Origin: Pseudomonadota bacterium
GTDB lineage: Bacteria; Myxococcota; Myxococcia; Myxococcales; Anaeromyxobacteraceae
Assembly (NCBI GenBank): GCA_023428085.1
Contig: JAEYZK010000097.1
Span: forward strand, 1-7,908
Reading direction: 5' to 3'
DNA length: 7,908 nt
Within the stretch, counting starts at the first letter, position 1. Every line of letters begins with the position of its first letter. The notes below the pieces were generated by a model. The model ran no database searches. It was given only the letters and a program-made list of their open reading frames with translations, and was not told where the DNA came from. A program made the position numbers and the translations under genes. Shown here in pieces: positions 1 to 5,818 of the stretch.

Positions 1-216
1 GGTGATGTACGTCGAGTCGTTCATCCTCGACGCCGCGATCGCCGTGCCGAAGTACCGGCCCGACTGCGCCGCCGCCGCGCCGAGCGTCGACTCCGCCGAC
101 GCCTCGCCGCCGCCCGCCGGGGCGGCGGCTCCTCCTGGGTTCTCCGACCCACACGCCGCGAGCAGCGCGACGGTGGCCACACAGAGCAACGCCCGCTTCA
201 TCTCGTTCGCTGACAT
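1..216 (-). CDS. GH10 endo-1,4-beta-xylanase, lipoprotein, N-terminal part only
   Basis: Seen: the frame starts with ATG at 216 and stays open to the window edge (72 codons, C-terminus missing). Residues 1-22 form a lipoprotein signal: a short basic stretch (K7, R8), a hydrophobic core, and the lipobox LAAC with Cys22. Gly23 rather than Asp follows Cys22, which by the +2 rule would favour the outer membrane. Residues 23-41 are a Gly/Ala-rich linker. From about residue 42 the sequence STLGAAAAQSGRYFGTAIA matches, from memory, the mature start of secreted actinobacterial GH10 xylanases such as Streptomyces XlnA. Known: GH10 enzymes cut internal beta-1,4 bonds of xylan by a retaining mechanism with two Glu residues; both would lie beyond this window. 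The start at 216 is preferred over the in-frame ATG at 201 because it has GAGGAG six bases upstream. The linker probably lifts the catalytic domain off the membrane. Other (beta/alpha)8 families are unlikely given how specific this stretch is. Confidence 0.88.
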   Translation of the reverse strand, partial: MSANEMKRALLCVATVALLAACGSENPGGAAAPAGGGEASAESTLGAAAAQSGRYFGTAIAASRMNDSTYIT

Positions 217-222
217 CGCCGA

Positions 223-228
223 CTCCTC
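223..228 (-). promoter_or_regulatory. Ribosome-binding site of the xylanase gene
   Basis: On the minus strand GAGGAG lies six bases before the ATG at 216. The alternative in-frame ATG at 201 has only a weak purine run upstream, so this site decides the start and adds five residues before the basic part of the signal peptide. Confidence 0.6.
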
Positions 229-304
229 GTCTGCGGGCCCGGGGGCGATGGAGCTCCCGGCGGCCGCGGGTCGAACCTCGTCCAAGCGCTTCGCCTCGTA
301 CTTC

Positions 305-345
305 GGTCCGGCTCCGGCGCCCCGTGTTGGCGCCGGAGCCGGACC
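305..345. repeat. Perfect 17-bp inverted repeat with 7-base loop
   Basis: The left arm at 305-321 reads GGTCCGGCTCCGGCGCC. The right arm at 329-345 is its exact reverse complement. The loop is CCGTGTT. There is no mismatch in the stem, which is far longer than the chance hairpins found throughout GC-rich DNA. It sits 89 bases upstream of the xylanase start, so it would fold in the leader of that mRNA. It lacks a T-run on either side, so it is not a textbook intrinsic terminator. It could be a terminator or attenuator of the GC-rich type, an RNA-stabilising stem, or one copy of a dispersed intergenic repeat. Confidence 0.75.
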
Positions 346-541
346 CGGCGCTCCCCGTCCCGACGTCTCGGGCGCGAGGAGCACACCTCCTGGAGCCGAT
401 TGCGACCCCAGCGCCGTGGCTGGCCGCCTCCTCCGCGGAGGCAGGTCGCGTGACCGCTCACATCTGCATGTACTCCGCTGGTCGCACAGGCCGAGGGCCT
501 TCGTCAACGGCACACATCGGTACTGGGAGCAAAAGCTCGTA

Positions 542-559
542 ATCTGAAACCATTCAGAT
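542..559. promoter_or_regulatory. Operator-like palindrome, copy 1 of CTGAA-N4-TTCAG
   Basis: ATCTGAA at 542-548 and TTCAGAT at 553-559 are exact reverse complements around the spacer ACCA. The core CTGAA-N4-TTCAG recurs at 598-611, with the two centres 54 bp apart, close to five helical turns. The site lies in the less GC-rich part of the intergenic region upstream of the xylanase gene. Two matching symmetric sites at this spacing suggest a dimeric repressor binding both, possibly with looping. The ROK regulator next door is the natural candidate, but the sequence does not prove it. Confidence 0.55.
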
Positions 560-597
560 GGCGATGCCCTCGCCCCGCCCAGGCGGGGTCGGACCAC

Positions 598-611
598 CTG
601 AATCGGTTCAG
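598..611. promoter_or_regulatory. Operator-like palindrome, copy 2 of CTGAA-N4-TTCAG
   Basis: CTGAATCGGTTCAG carries the same five-base arms and four-base spacer length as the copy at 542-559. Here the central step is CG, as in many LacI-family operators; in copy 1 it is CC. It is flanked by CGGACC (590-595) and GGTCCG (615-620), which are also complementary, so this copy could sit at the tip of a longer stem. It lies 104 bases beyond the regulator stop codon. Confidence 0.55.
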
Positions 612-613
612 AA

Positions 614-628
614 CGGTCCGCAGGACCG
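614..628 (-). terminator. Short hairpin, possible terminator or alternative-pairing element
   Basis: CGGTCC (614-619) and GGACCG (623-628) pair around a three-base loop. On the minus strand the stem is followed by TTCTGAACC, only a weak U-tract. The segment 615-620 can instead pair with 590-595, so two mutually exclusive folds are possible in a transcript that runs from the regulator toward the xylanase gene. Function is inferred only from structure. Confidence 0.3.
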
Positions 629-631
629 GAA

Positions 632-653
632 CCCAGGTGAGCGCTCACCTGGG
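632..653. promoter_or_regulatory. Perfect 22-bp palindrome with LacI-operator-like core
   Basis: The half-site CCCAGGTGAGC (632-642) is followed by its exact reverse complement (643-653), with no spacer. The inner GTGAGCGCTCAC is the core of the idealised symmetric lac operator and keeps the central CG typical of LacI-family sites. No LacI-family gene lies in the window. It may instead be read as a hairpin 62 bases after the regulator stop codon that helps end transcription. It lies 38 bp, centre to centre, from the nearer CTGAA-N4-TTCAG copy. Confidence 0.5.
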
Positions 654-686
654 GACGGGGCGCGGGGACAGGCGCGGCCGCGCCGT

Positions 687-706
687 GCGGCGCCGCGGGG
701 CGCCGC
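687..706 (-). terminator. Candidate terminator hairpin after the ROK regulator gene
   Basis: GCGGCGCC (687-694) and GGCGCCGC (699-706) form an 8-bp all-GC stem with loop GCGG. On the minus strand it begins eight bases after the TGA at 717-715. A second self-complementary 14-mer follows at 671-684. There is no U-tract, so this is at best a GC-type or Rho-assisted stop, and such stems also arise by chance in this composition. Confidence 0.35.
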
Positions 707-714
707 GGCCGGGG

Positions 715-1980
715 TCACCTCGGCTCGGGCTCGACCGCGCCCGCCGCCCGCCCGGCGTCCGGGAACAACCCCACGTCCGCCAGCGCCGTCTCGAGCGCGT
801 AGGTCGCCGCGCCGAGCGCCACGGCGCGCTCGCCGAGCGCGCTCGCCACGAGCTGCAGCGGCCGCGCGCTCGACACCCGCGTCCGATCCTGGACGGCGCG
901 GCGGAGCGGGACGACCAGCAGATCGCCGAGGCGCGCGATGCCCCCGCCGACGATCACCATCGCCGGGTTGAGCAGGTTCACCATCCCGGCGATCCCGGTG
1001 GCGAGGTAGCCGATCGTGTCCTCGACGACGCGGAGCGCGAGCGGGTCGCCGGCGGCGGCGGCCTCCTCGAGGGCCGCCATCGTCAGCGCGCCCGCGGCGA
1101 GCGGCGCGTCGGGGTACGTCGACCGGAGCGCGGCGGCGCGCGCGAGGACGTCCGGCTCGGAGACCACGTGCGTGAGACACCCGCGCAGCCCGCACTCGCA
1201 GGGCGCGCCGCCGGGGTCCACGGGGAGGTGGCCCAGCTCGCCGGCCACGCCGTTCGCGCCGCGGTAGACCTTCCCGCCCACGACGTGCCCGGAGCCGACG
1301 CCGGCGCTCACCTCGACGTAGACGAGATCCTCGATCCCGCGCCCTGCGCCCCACCAGTGCTCGGCGAGCGCGCCCAGGTTGGCGTCGTTGTCGAGGAGCA
1401 CCGGCACCCCGAACCGCTCCTCGAGCTCCTCGAACCCGCCCCTCCCCTTCCACGCCGGGAGGACCACGCGCGAGAGCGACTCGTACGCGTCGTGCGCCAC
1501 CGGGCTGGGCATGCCGACGCCGATCGCGACGAGCCGCGCGCGCGGCCACTGCCAGCGCGCGAGGCACGCCTCGATGAGCGCGGCGATCGCCGCGCGCGTC
1601 CCCGCGGGATCCGCGTGCACGGGGTGGGCGCGGCGCTCCCAGGCGACGATGCGCCCGCGGAGGTTCGTGAGCGCCACCGCGACGTGCGTCCGCCCGACGT
1701 CCACGCCGACGACGCCGAACGCGTCGTCCTCGAACCGGAGCAGGATCGGCCGCCGGCCGCCGCGCGAGGGGCCGGCGCCCAGCTCGCTCACGAGCCCCTT
1801 GGCGAGGAGCGAGCTCACGGTGATCGAGATGGTGCTGCGGGCGAGCGCCGTGCGCCGCGAGAGCTCCGCCCGCGAGATGCCGCCCGAGGCCCAGATCATG
1901 GCCACCAGGCTCCCGGCGTGCGGGGGCAGCGCCCCCGCGCCGCGCCGCGCCCCGGCCGTCGAGCCCGGCTTGTCGGTCAT
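715..1980 (-). CDS. ROK-family (NagC/XylR-type) transcriptional regulator
   Basis: Length is 421 residues, normal for a ROK repressor with a DNA-binding domain. Residues about 24-83 form the winged helix: helix-turn-helix ISRAELSRRTALARSTIS (35-52), followed by the wing motif SRGGRRP (72-78). The sugar-kinase fold starts at VVGVDVGRTH (90-99). Other ROK hallmarks are LLDNDAN (195-201), the sugar-binding ELGH (248-251), and the zinc motif CECGLRGC (261-268), with H251, C261, C263 and C268 as probable ligands. The usual Glu after the Cys-motif is Thr270. The expected GTGxGxG phosphate loop reads SAGVGSG (225-231), which suggests the protein binds sugar but is not an active kinase. Family members repress sugar-use genes until a sugar (xylose, glucose or N-acetylglucosamine in known cases) releases them from DNA. 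The ATG at 1980 is chosen over one at 2037 because GGAG precedes it by five bases and the earlier residues are a low-complexity Arg/Gly run. It follows the large enzyme gene by 84 bp and precedes the xylanase. The effector is unknown. Confidence 0.93.
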   Translation of the reverse strand: MTDKPGSTAGARRGAGALPPHAGSLVAMIWASGGISRAELSRRTALARSTISITVSSLLAKGLVSELGAGPSRGGRRPILLRFEDDAFGVVGVDVGRTHVAVALTNLRGRIVAWERRAHPVHADPAGTRAAIAALIEACLARWQWPRARLVAIGVGMPSPVAHDAYESLSRVVLPAWKGRGGFEELEERFGVPVLLDNDANLGALAEHWWGAGRGIEDLVYVEVSAGVGSGHVVGGKVYRGANGVAGELGHLPVDPGGAPCECGLRGCLTHVVSEPDVLARAAALRSTYPDAPLAAGALTMAALEEAAAAGDPLALRVVEDTIGYLATGIAGMVNLLNPAMVIVGGGIARLGDLLVVPLRRAVQDRTRVSSARPLQLVASALGERAVALGAATYALETALADVGLFPDAGRAAGAVEPEPR

Positions 1981-1990
1981 GTGCGCTCCA
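1981..1990 (-). promoter_or_regulatory. Ribosome-binding site of the ROK regulator gene
   Basis: On the minus strand TGGAGCGCAC stands directly before the ATG, putting GGAG five bases from the start. Exactly the same ten bases precede the GTG of the large enzyme gene, and both genes continue with ACC. This site fixes the start at 1980. Confidence 0.6.
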
Positions 1991-2006
1991 CGGAGGGCCG
2001 CGCCCC

Positions 2007-2027
2007 GCCCCCGGGGCGCCCGGGGGC
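2007..2027 (-). terminator. Intercistronic 9-bp GC hairpin between large enzyme gene and regulator
   Basis: GCCCCCGGG (2007-2015) pairs perfectly with CCCGGGGGC (2019-2027) around a three-base GCG loop. It lies in the 84-bp gap, 37 bases after the TGA of the large enzyme gene and 26 bases before the regulator ATG. No T-run follows. It could lower or separate expression of the regulator from the upstream gene, or protect the upstream mRNA end; chance formation is possible in this composition. Confidence 0.35.
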
Positions 2028-2064
2028 TCCCTCCCACGTCCCGGCGTCCACGAAGACGTCCATC

Positions 2065-5000
2065 TCAGCCATCGTACAGCACCGCCACGTCCACCTCGAT
2101 GGCCTCCACCCGACCCGTCCGCCCGAACACCTCCGCCGAGGTCGCCGCGTCGAGCCGGTCGCCCGGCGTCCGGCGCACGCCGCCACCGCGCGACACGACG
2201 GCGATCGCCGCCTCGGGCCGGCGCCGGTAGACGATCGGCACCTCGCAGAGCGTGAACGCCAGCGTCCCGGGCTCGAGCGGGAGCGCGCGGCGGGTCCCGT
2301 CGGCCGCCGGGAGCTCGAGCCGGGCGGGCCGCGCGAGCAGCTCCGACGCGCGCAGGAGCAGCGGCCAGAACCGGATCCGCCCGTCCTGGACCCGCACGCC
2401 GAGCTCGCCCATCCGCGCGAGGACCTCCTCCTTCACCTGGCCGGTCATGCCCGGCTGGCGCGCGCCCCCCCGGCGCGGCGTGTGCGAGTACGGGTCGAGC
2501 GGGATCGCGCCGTACTCCGCGGGCGTCTTGCGGGTGCCGGCCATGCCGTCGCGCAGCTCGTGGTACGCGGCGGCGAGCCGGGCCACCACCGCGGGGGCCT
2601 CACCCGCCTCCGCCGCCGCGAAGCACCGCTCCTGCACCGCCACGAGGAGCTTCCCCACCATGTGCCAGTAGATGCAGCCGAGCCCCTCGTAGCCGTACAT
2701 CGTCCCGCTCCGGCCGGTGAACCGCCGGTGCTGGAACACCTCCTCGTAGGCGTCGAGCACCTCCGCCGCGCCCGCCGCGTCGAGCGCGCCCTCGGCGACG
2801 AGCGCCTCGACGGCCTCGCGCGCGCGGTCGTCCCCGTCGAGCGCCTCGCGGAACCGGACCTTCCCCGCCGCGTCGCGCCGGAGGATCCGATCGCCGGGCG
2901 CGTCGCGCCCGGCGGCGCGATCGCCCGACGCGAGCAGGCGCCCGAGCGCCGGCCGGCGCCGGAGCAGCTCCTCCGGGATCACCGCCCGCTCCAGGAAGCC
3001 CGGGAGCCGGCGCTCCGGATAGAGCAGGTAGCTCCGCTGGTCCTCGCGGCGCAGCGCGCTCGCCCGCAGGGCCGTGAGGACCCGCAGGGACTCCTCGGCG
3101 TCGAGCAGCCCCGAGCCGAGCGCCGCGGCCTGTCCCTCCAGCATCTCCTGCAGCGGCTCGACGCCGAGGCCACCGTCCGCGCGCGGGACGAGCAGGTTGT
3201 ACGCGTGGTAGAGACCGTCCGGCCGGCGGTTCGCGGCCAGCCCGTGGCGCGCGAAGGCGCGCCCGTGCTCGGCGAGGGCGTCGAGCGCGCGGACCGGGAC
3301 CTCCACCGGCGCGGAGAGCCCGTCCCGGTAGAGCCCGGCGCGGTACCGGGCCGCGCTCCGGCCGAGATCGCCGAGGAACGCGGCGCGGGCCGCGTCGGAG
3401 ACCTCCGGCGCGTCGAGGAGCGGCCGGTGGCGCGCGAGCGCCGCCGACGTCTCCTCGAGCCAGCCCGCCACCTCGCGCGAGAGCGCGACCGGCGCGCCGC
3501 CCGCCGCGGCGAGCAGCGCGCGGAGGGTCCCGAGGTAGCTCGCGAGCTGGCACATCGTGACGACCGAGAGCCCGTACCCGACGAGCGCGTTGTTCGCGTC
3601 GTTCCACTCCGGGCGCTGGGTGTTCATCCAGATCCCGCCGCCCGGCGCGAGGTTGGCGAGCTTCGCGAGCGCCGGGACCACGAGCTTCTCGGCGAGCGTG
3701 ACCCGGTGGAGGTCGCCGCCCGCCCGCAGGAGGCGGCCGTCGGCCCCGGCGTCCGGGAGGCGGGCGAGGATGGCCCGGTGCTTCTCCGCGTCGAAGCGGA
3801 TCGTGGCCCGCGGATCCCGGAGGATGTCCTCGAAGCAGGCGAGCGCGTAGGGGACGTCGGCGTAGGTGAACCACCGCCGCCGGAGGAGCGCGGGCAGGCG
3901 GCCGGGCTGGTGCCGCAGCGAGAGGTCCAGCAGGCGCTGGAGGTAGACGAGCTGGTGGTCGCCCCAGTAGCCGATCGCGGCCCACGGGTGGCCGGGGTCG
4001 GGCACCTCCCAGTCCACGCCGTCGCTGGAGATCCGGTACGGGTTGTGGCCGTCGGCCGTCGAGGCGTTCACGAACCGTGCGATGAAGCCGTCCAGCAGCC
4101 CGGGCCAGGAGAGCGCCAGCGCCTCCCAGTTCTGGAAGATGTCGCGCCAGTTCCCCTGCCAGGCGATCCGCTCCTCGCCGTCCGGACCGCGGACCTCGAT
4201 GTCGAACCGGTTCCAGGGGCGGCTCGGGTCGCCGTGGCGGCGGCTGAACGTGAGCGGGAGGTACTCGAGCGCGAGGCGTGAGAGGTCGGGATCGCCGAGC
4301 GCGTCGGCGCGGTCGAGCAGCGCGGCGCGCGGCTCCCGGGCGCCGAGGCCGGCCAGGAACGCCGCGTGGCGCCGGGCGGTGGGCGGGCTCATCCGGGCGA
4401 CGTGGGCCGCGAACGCGGGCCCCGCGATCGCGCCGTCGCCCGCGGGCACGCCGCCGCGCATGTCGTTGAAGAGCACGTTCACGAGGTGGTGCGCCGTGGC
4501 GAGCTCGTCCTCGGTCCGCTGGAGCCCGTCCGTGCGGCCGACGACGCGGAGGAGCCGCTCCCGCCCGCGGGCCACGTCGTCACGCACCTGCGCGAGCGCG
4601 GCGTCCGGCGCGGCCAGGAGCCCCGCCAGCGCGGCGACGTCGTGCTGCGAGCGCGCGACGTCGGCGACGAGGTGCCAGCCCGCGGCCTCCCCCGGCGCGA
4701 GCCGGGCCCGCCCGCCGACGAGGTACGCCCCCCGCGCCCCGAGCACCTCCGCCGGCTCCTCCAGCTCCTCGAGCGGCGCGCCGCGTTCGAACCGCGCGAG
4801 CGCGCCCGCGTCCAGGAGCACGCGGGCCGCGGCGAGGCCATGGCTCCAGACGGTGGTCGCGCGCAGCGCCTCGCGCGGCTCGGCCTTGTCGGTCGGCTGC
4901 GCCTGCAGCGCGAACACGGCGAGGCGCGTCCCCGCGATCCGCTCGGCGCGCTTGTAGGCGTCGGCGAGCACCGAGAACGTGTTCTGGAAGAGGTCGTCGA

Positions 5001-5565
5001 TCCCGGCGGGGAGCAGGTTGAGCAGCCCATCCACCACCTCGAGCTCGACCGGCGCGTCCCCCCCGTTCACGACGGCGCAGTCGCGCACGAACCCGTGCGC
5101 GTGGCTCATGGACCAGCCCGCCCGGAAGGTGAGGCCGAGGTCGAGGTTCTCCTCCTCGAGCCAGAGCCGGTGGCCCAGCACCGTGCGGCGGAGCCGCCGG
5201 ACCACGCGGTACAGCAGCCGATCGTCCCCGCGGAGCGGGCGCCAGAGCTGGTGACGCCCGCCGACGCGCGCGACGAGCGCGGTCGCCGGGCCCGAGACCC
5301 CGACCGCGTCGAGGACCTTGTCCTCCGTCACGTAGGGGAAGAGCGCCGTGGCGGGGCTCCGCCGGCCCGCGGTGAGCGCGCCGTTCGAGCCGGCGAAGAG
5401 CCAGTGGTCGGAGTCGCTCACGAGCGTGAGCAGGAAGGGCGGGAGCTCCTGGAGGTCGTCGATGACGTAGCAGCGCTCCCCCTCGAAGTCGGCGAGCCTG
5501 CCGGACGGCGTGCCGCCGGCAGGCGCGAGCGGAGACGGGCCGAGGTGGACGGTGCGTTGGGTCAC
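2065..5565 (-). CDS. Large uncharacterised protein, probable GH94-like carbohydrate-active enzyme
   Basis: Length is 1166 residues with no signal peptide or membrane segment, so probably cytoplasmic. I recognise the conserved blocks of a large bacterial family for which I know no assigned function. The N-terminal part (about 1-330) looks like a beta-sandwich and carries SNGALTAGR (60-68) and ALFPY (74-78). A barrel-like helical part (about 350-980) holds WQGNWRDIFQNWEA (469-482), NASTADGHNPYRI (500-512), GYWGDHQ (532-538), PEWNDANN (652-659) and MYGYEGLGCIYWHM (956-969). The C-terminal part has PLDPYSHTP (1022-1030) and QPGMTGQVKEE (1037-1047). The aromatic- and Asp/Glu-rich motifs and the beta-sandwich plus helical-barrel order recall GH94 phosphorylases and related glycosidases, where an Asp in a WND-type motif acts as acid; D656 or nearby acids are candidates here by analogy only. 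GTG at 5565 is chosen for its GGAG five bases upstream; an ATG at 5718 would add 51 Pro/Arg-rich residues. The downstream ROK regulator supports a role in sugar metabolism. The reading frame is certain; the substrate and reaction are not. Confidence 0.8.
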   Translation of the reverse strand: MTQRTVHLGPSPLAPAGGTPSGRLADFEGERCYVIDDLQELPPFLLTLVSDSDHWLFAGSNGALTAGRRSPATALFPYVTEDKVLDAVGVSGPATALVARVGGRHQLWRPLRGDDRLLYRVVRRLRRTVLGHRLWLEEENLDLGLTFRAGWSMSHAHGFVRDCAVVNGGDAPVELEVVDGLLNLLPAGIDDLFQNTFSVLADAYKRAERIAGTRLAVFALQAQPTDKAEPREALRATTVWSHGLAAARVLLDAGALARFERGAPLEELEEPAEVLGARGAYLVGGRARLAPGEAAGWHLVADVARSQHDVAALAGLLAAPDAALAQVRDDVARGRERLLRVVGRTDGLQRTEDELATAHHLVNVLFNDMRGGVPAGDGAIAGPAFAAHVARMSPPTARRHAAFLAGLGAREPRAALLDRADALGDPDLSRLALEYLPLTFSRRHGDPSRPWNRFDIEVRGPDGEERIAWQGNWRDIFQNWEALALSWPGLLDGFIARFVNASTADGHNPYRISSDGVDWEVPDPGHPWAAIGYWGDHQLVYLQRLLDLSLRHQPGRLPALLRRRWFTYADVPYALACFEDILRDPRATIRFDAEKHRAILARLPDAGADGRLLRAGGDLHRVTLAEKLVVPALAKLANLAPGGGIWMNTQRPEWNDANNALVGYGLSVVTMCQLASYLGTLRALLAAAGGAPVALSREVAGWLEETSAALARHRPLLDAPEVSDAARAAFLGDLGRSAARYRAGLYRDGLSAPVEVPVRALDALAEHGRAFARHGLAANRRPDGLYHAYNLLVPRADGGLGVEPLQEMLEGQAAALGSGLLDAEESLRVLTALRASALRREDQRSYLLYPERRLPGFLERAVIPEELLRRRPALGRLLASGDRAAGRDAPGDRILRRDAAGKVRFREALDGDDRAREAVEALVAEGALDAAGAAEVLDAYEEVFQHRRFTGRSGTMYGYEGLGCIYWHMVGKLLVAVQERCFAAAEAGEAPAVVARLAAAYHELRDGMAGTRKTPAEYGAIPLDPYSHTPRRGGARQPGMTGQVKEEVLARMGELGVRVQDGRIRFWPLLLRASELLARPARLELPAADGTRRALPLEPGTLAFTLCEVPIVYRRRPEAAIAVVSRGGGVRRTPGDRLDAATSAEVFGRTGRVEAIEVDVAVLYDG

Positions 5566-5575
5566 GTGCGCTCCA
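5566..5575 (-). promoter_or_regulatory. Ribosome-binding site of the large enzyme gene
   Basis: On the minus strand TGGAGCGCAC directly precedes the GTG start at 5565, with GGAG five bases away. It matches the regulator's site base for base, which supports choosing this GTG rather than the upstream ATG at 5718. Confidence 0.6.
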
Positions 5576-5703
5576 GGGTCTCGCGGCAGGGCGCGACGCG
5601 CGCCCGGCCCTCGAACGAGACTCTGCCGAAGGCAGCGCGTGGCTGGCAACGGCCCCATACCGGAACGTTCAGCGGGTCGGCCGAACGATGGCGGCGGCGC
5701 GCC

Positions 5704-5731
5704 GGCCTGCGGTTTCACACGCTCGCAGGCC
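5704..5731 (-). terminator. Hairpin downstream of the PEGA-domain gene
   Basis: An 8-bp perfect stem, GGCCTGCG with CGCAGGCC, encloses a 12-base loop that is relatively A/T-rich. It lies 87 bases beyond the PEGA gene stop on the minus strand and upstream of the large enzyme gene. No U-tract follows, so terminator function is a guess from position. Confidence 0.3.
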
Positions 5732-5818
5732 CGCCGTGCGTGGGGGCGGCCCGGCGCCCGCGCCTCGAACGAAGTCCGGCCACCCGGAACGAAGGCCGAC
5801 CGAAAGGTTCGCGGGCCG

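Larger units (their letters stand above)
217..714. other. 498-bp intergenic region dense in inverted repeats
   Basis: No credible gene is present; the open frames crossing it are Arg- or Pro-rich and match nothing I know. It lies between the stop of the ROK regulator and the start of the xylanase gene. It holds, from the regulator side: a hairpin at 687-706, a self-complementary 14-mer at 671-684, a 22-bp palindrome at 632-653, a short hairpin at 614-628, an operator-like palindrome at 598-611, a GC hairpin at 573-588 (CCCCGCC/GGCGGGG), a second operator-like palindrome at 542-559, a small GAGC-AAAA-GCTC hairpin at 527-538, a 12-bp palindrome at 430-441 (CCTCCGCGGAGG), and a 17-bp-arm hairpin at 305-345. 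Around 500-560 the base composition is noticeably richer in A and T than the rest, which fits a promoter near there, but I could not identify convincing -35 and -10 boxes. If transcription starts there the xylanase mRNA would have a leader of about 300 bases. Confidence 0.7.
5566..5818. other. 253-bp intergenic region, presumed promoter region of the large enzyme gene
   Basis: No gene is seen. An inverted repeat GGCCTGCG/CGCAGGCC (5704-5711 and 5724-5731, 12-base loop) may end the PEGA-protein transcript, 88 bases past its stop. A small CTGCC/GGCAG stem (5623-5635) would lie in the leader of the large enzyme mRNA. The 10-mer CCTCGAACGA occurs twice, at 5609-5618 and 5763-5772. An 8-bp palindrome GAACGTTC lies at 5663-5670. 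There is no full CTGAA-N4-TTCAG site. I could not assign -35 and -10 boxes. Confidence 0.55.

Noticed and set aside
198..461. 87-codon minus-strand open frame ending just inside the xylanase start, possible leader peptide
   Set aside because: It is Arg-rich, low complexity, has no clear ribosome-binding site, and crosses the 17-bp hairpin. Nothing suggests it is translated.
479..507. Candidate sigma-70 promoter for the xylanase gene (TTGACG at 507-502)
   Set aside because: The -35 match is good, but 17 bases on the -10 position reads CGACCA, which is unlike TATAAT; no other spacing helps.
2600..3985. Minus-strand open frame of 461 codons inside the large enzyme gene
   Set aside because: It is a frame-shifted reading of the real gene, almost wholly Arg, Pro, Ala and Gly; the overlapping frame carries coherent conserved motifs.
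637..4281. Very long open frame on the plus strand (over 1200 codons)
   Set aside because: It is antisense to the ROK and large enzyme genes. The predicted protein is an Arg/Ala/Glu/Pro-rich low-complexity chain with no domain, as expected from stop-poor frames in GC-rich DNA.
5660..5673. Possible third operator near GAACGTTC in the large enzyme upstream region
   Set aside because: On the minus strand it begins CTGAA but the expected TTCAG arm is absent at the four-base spacing, so it does not fit the motif.
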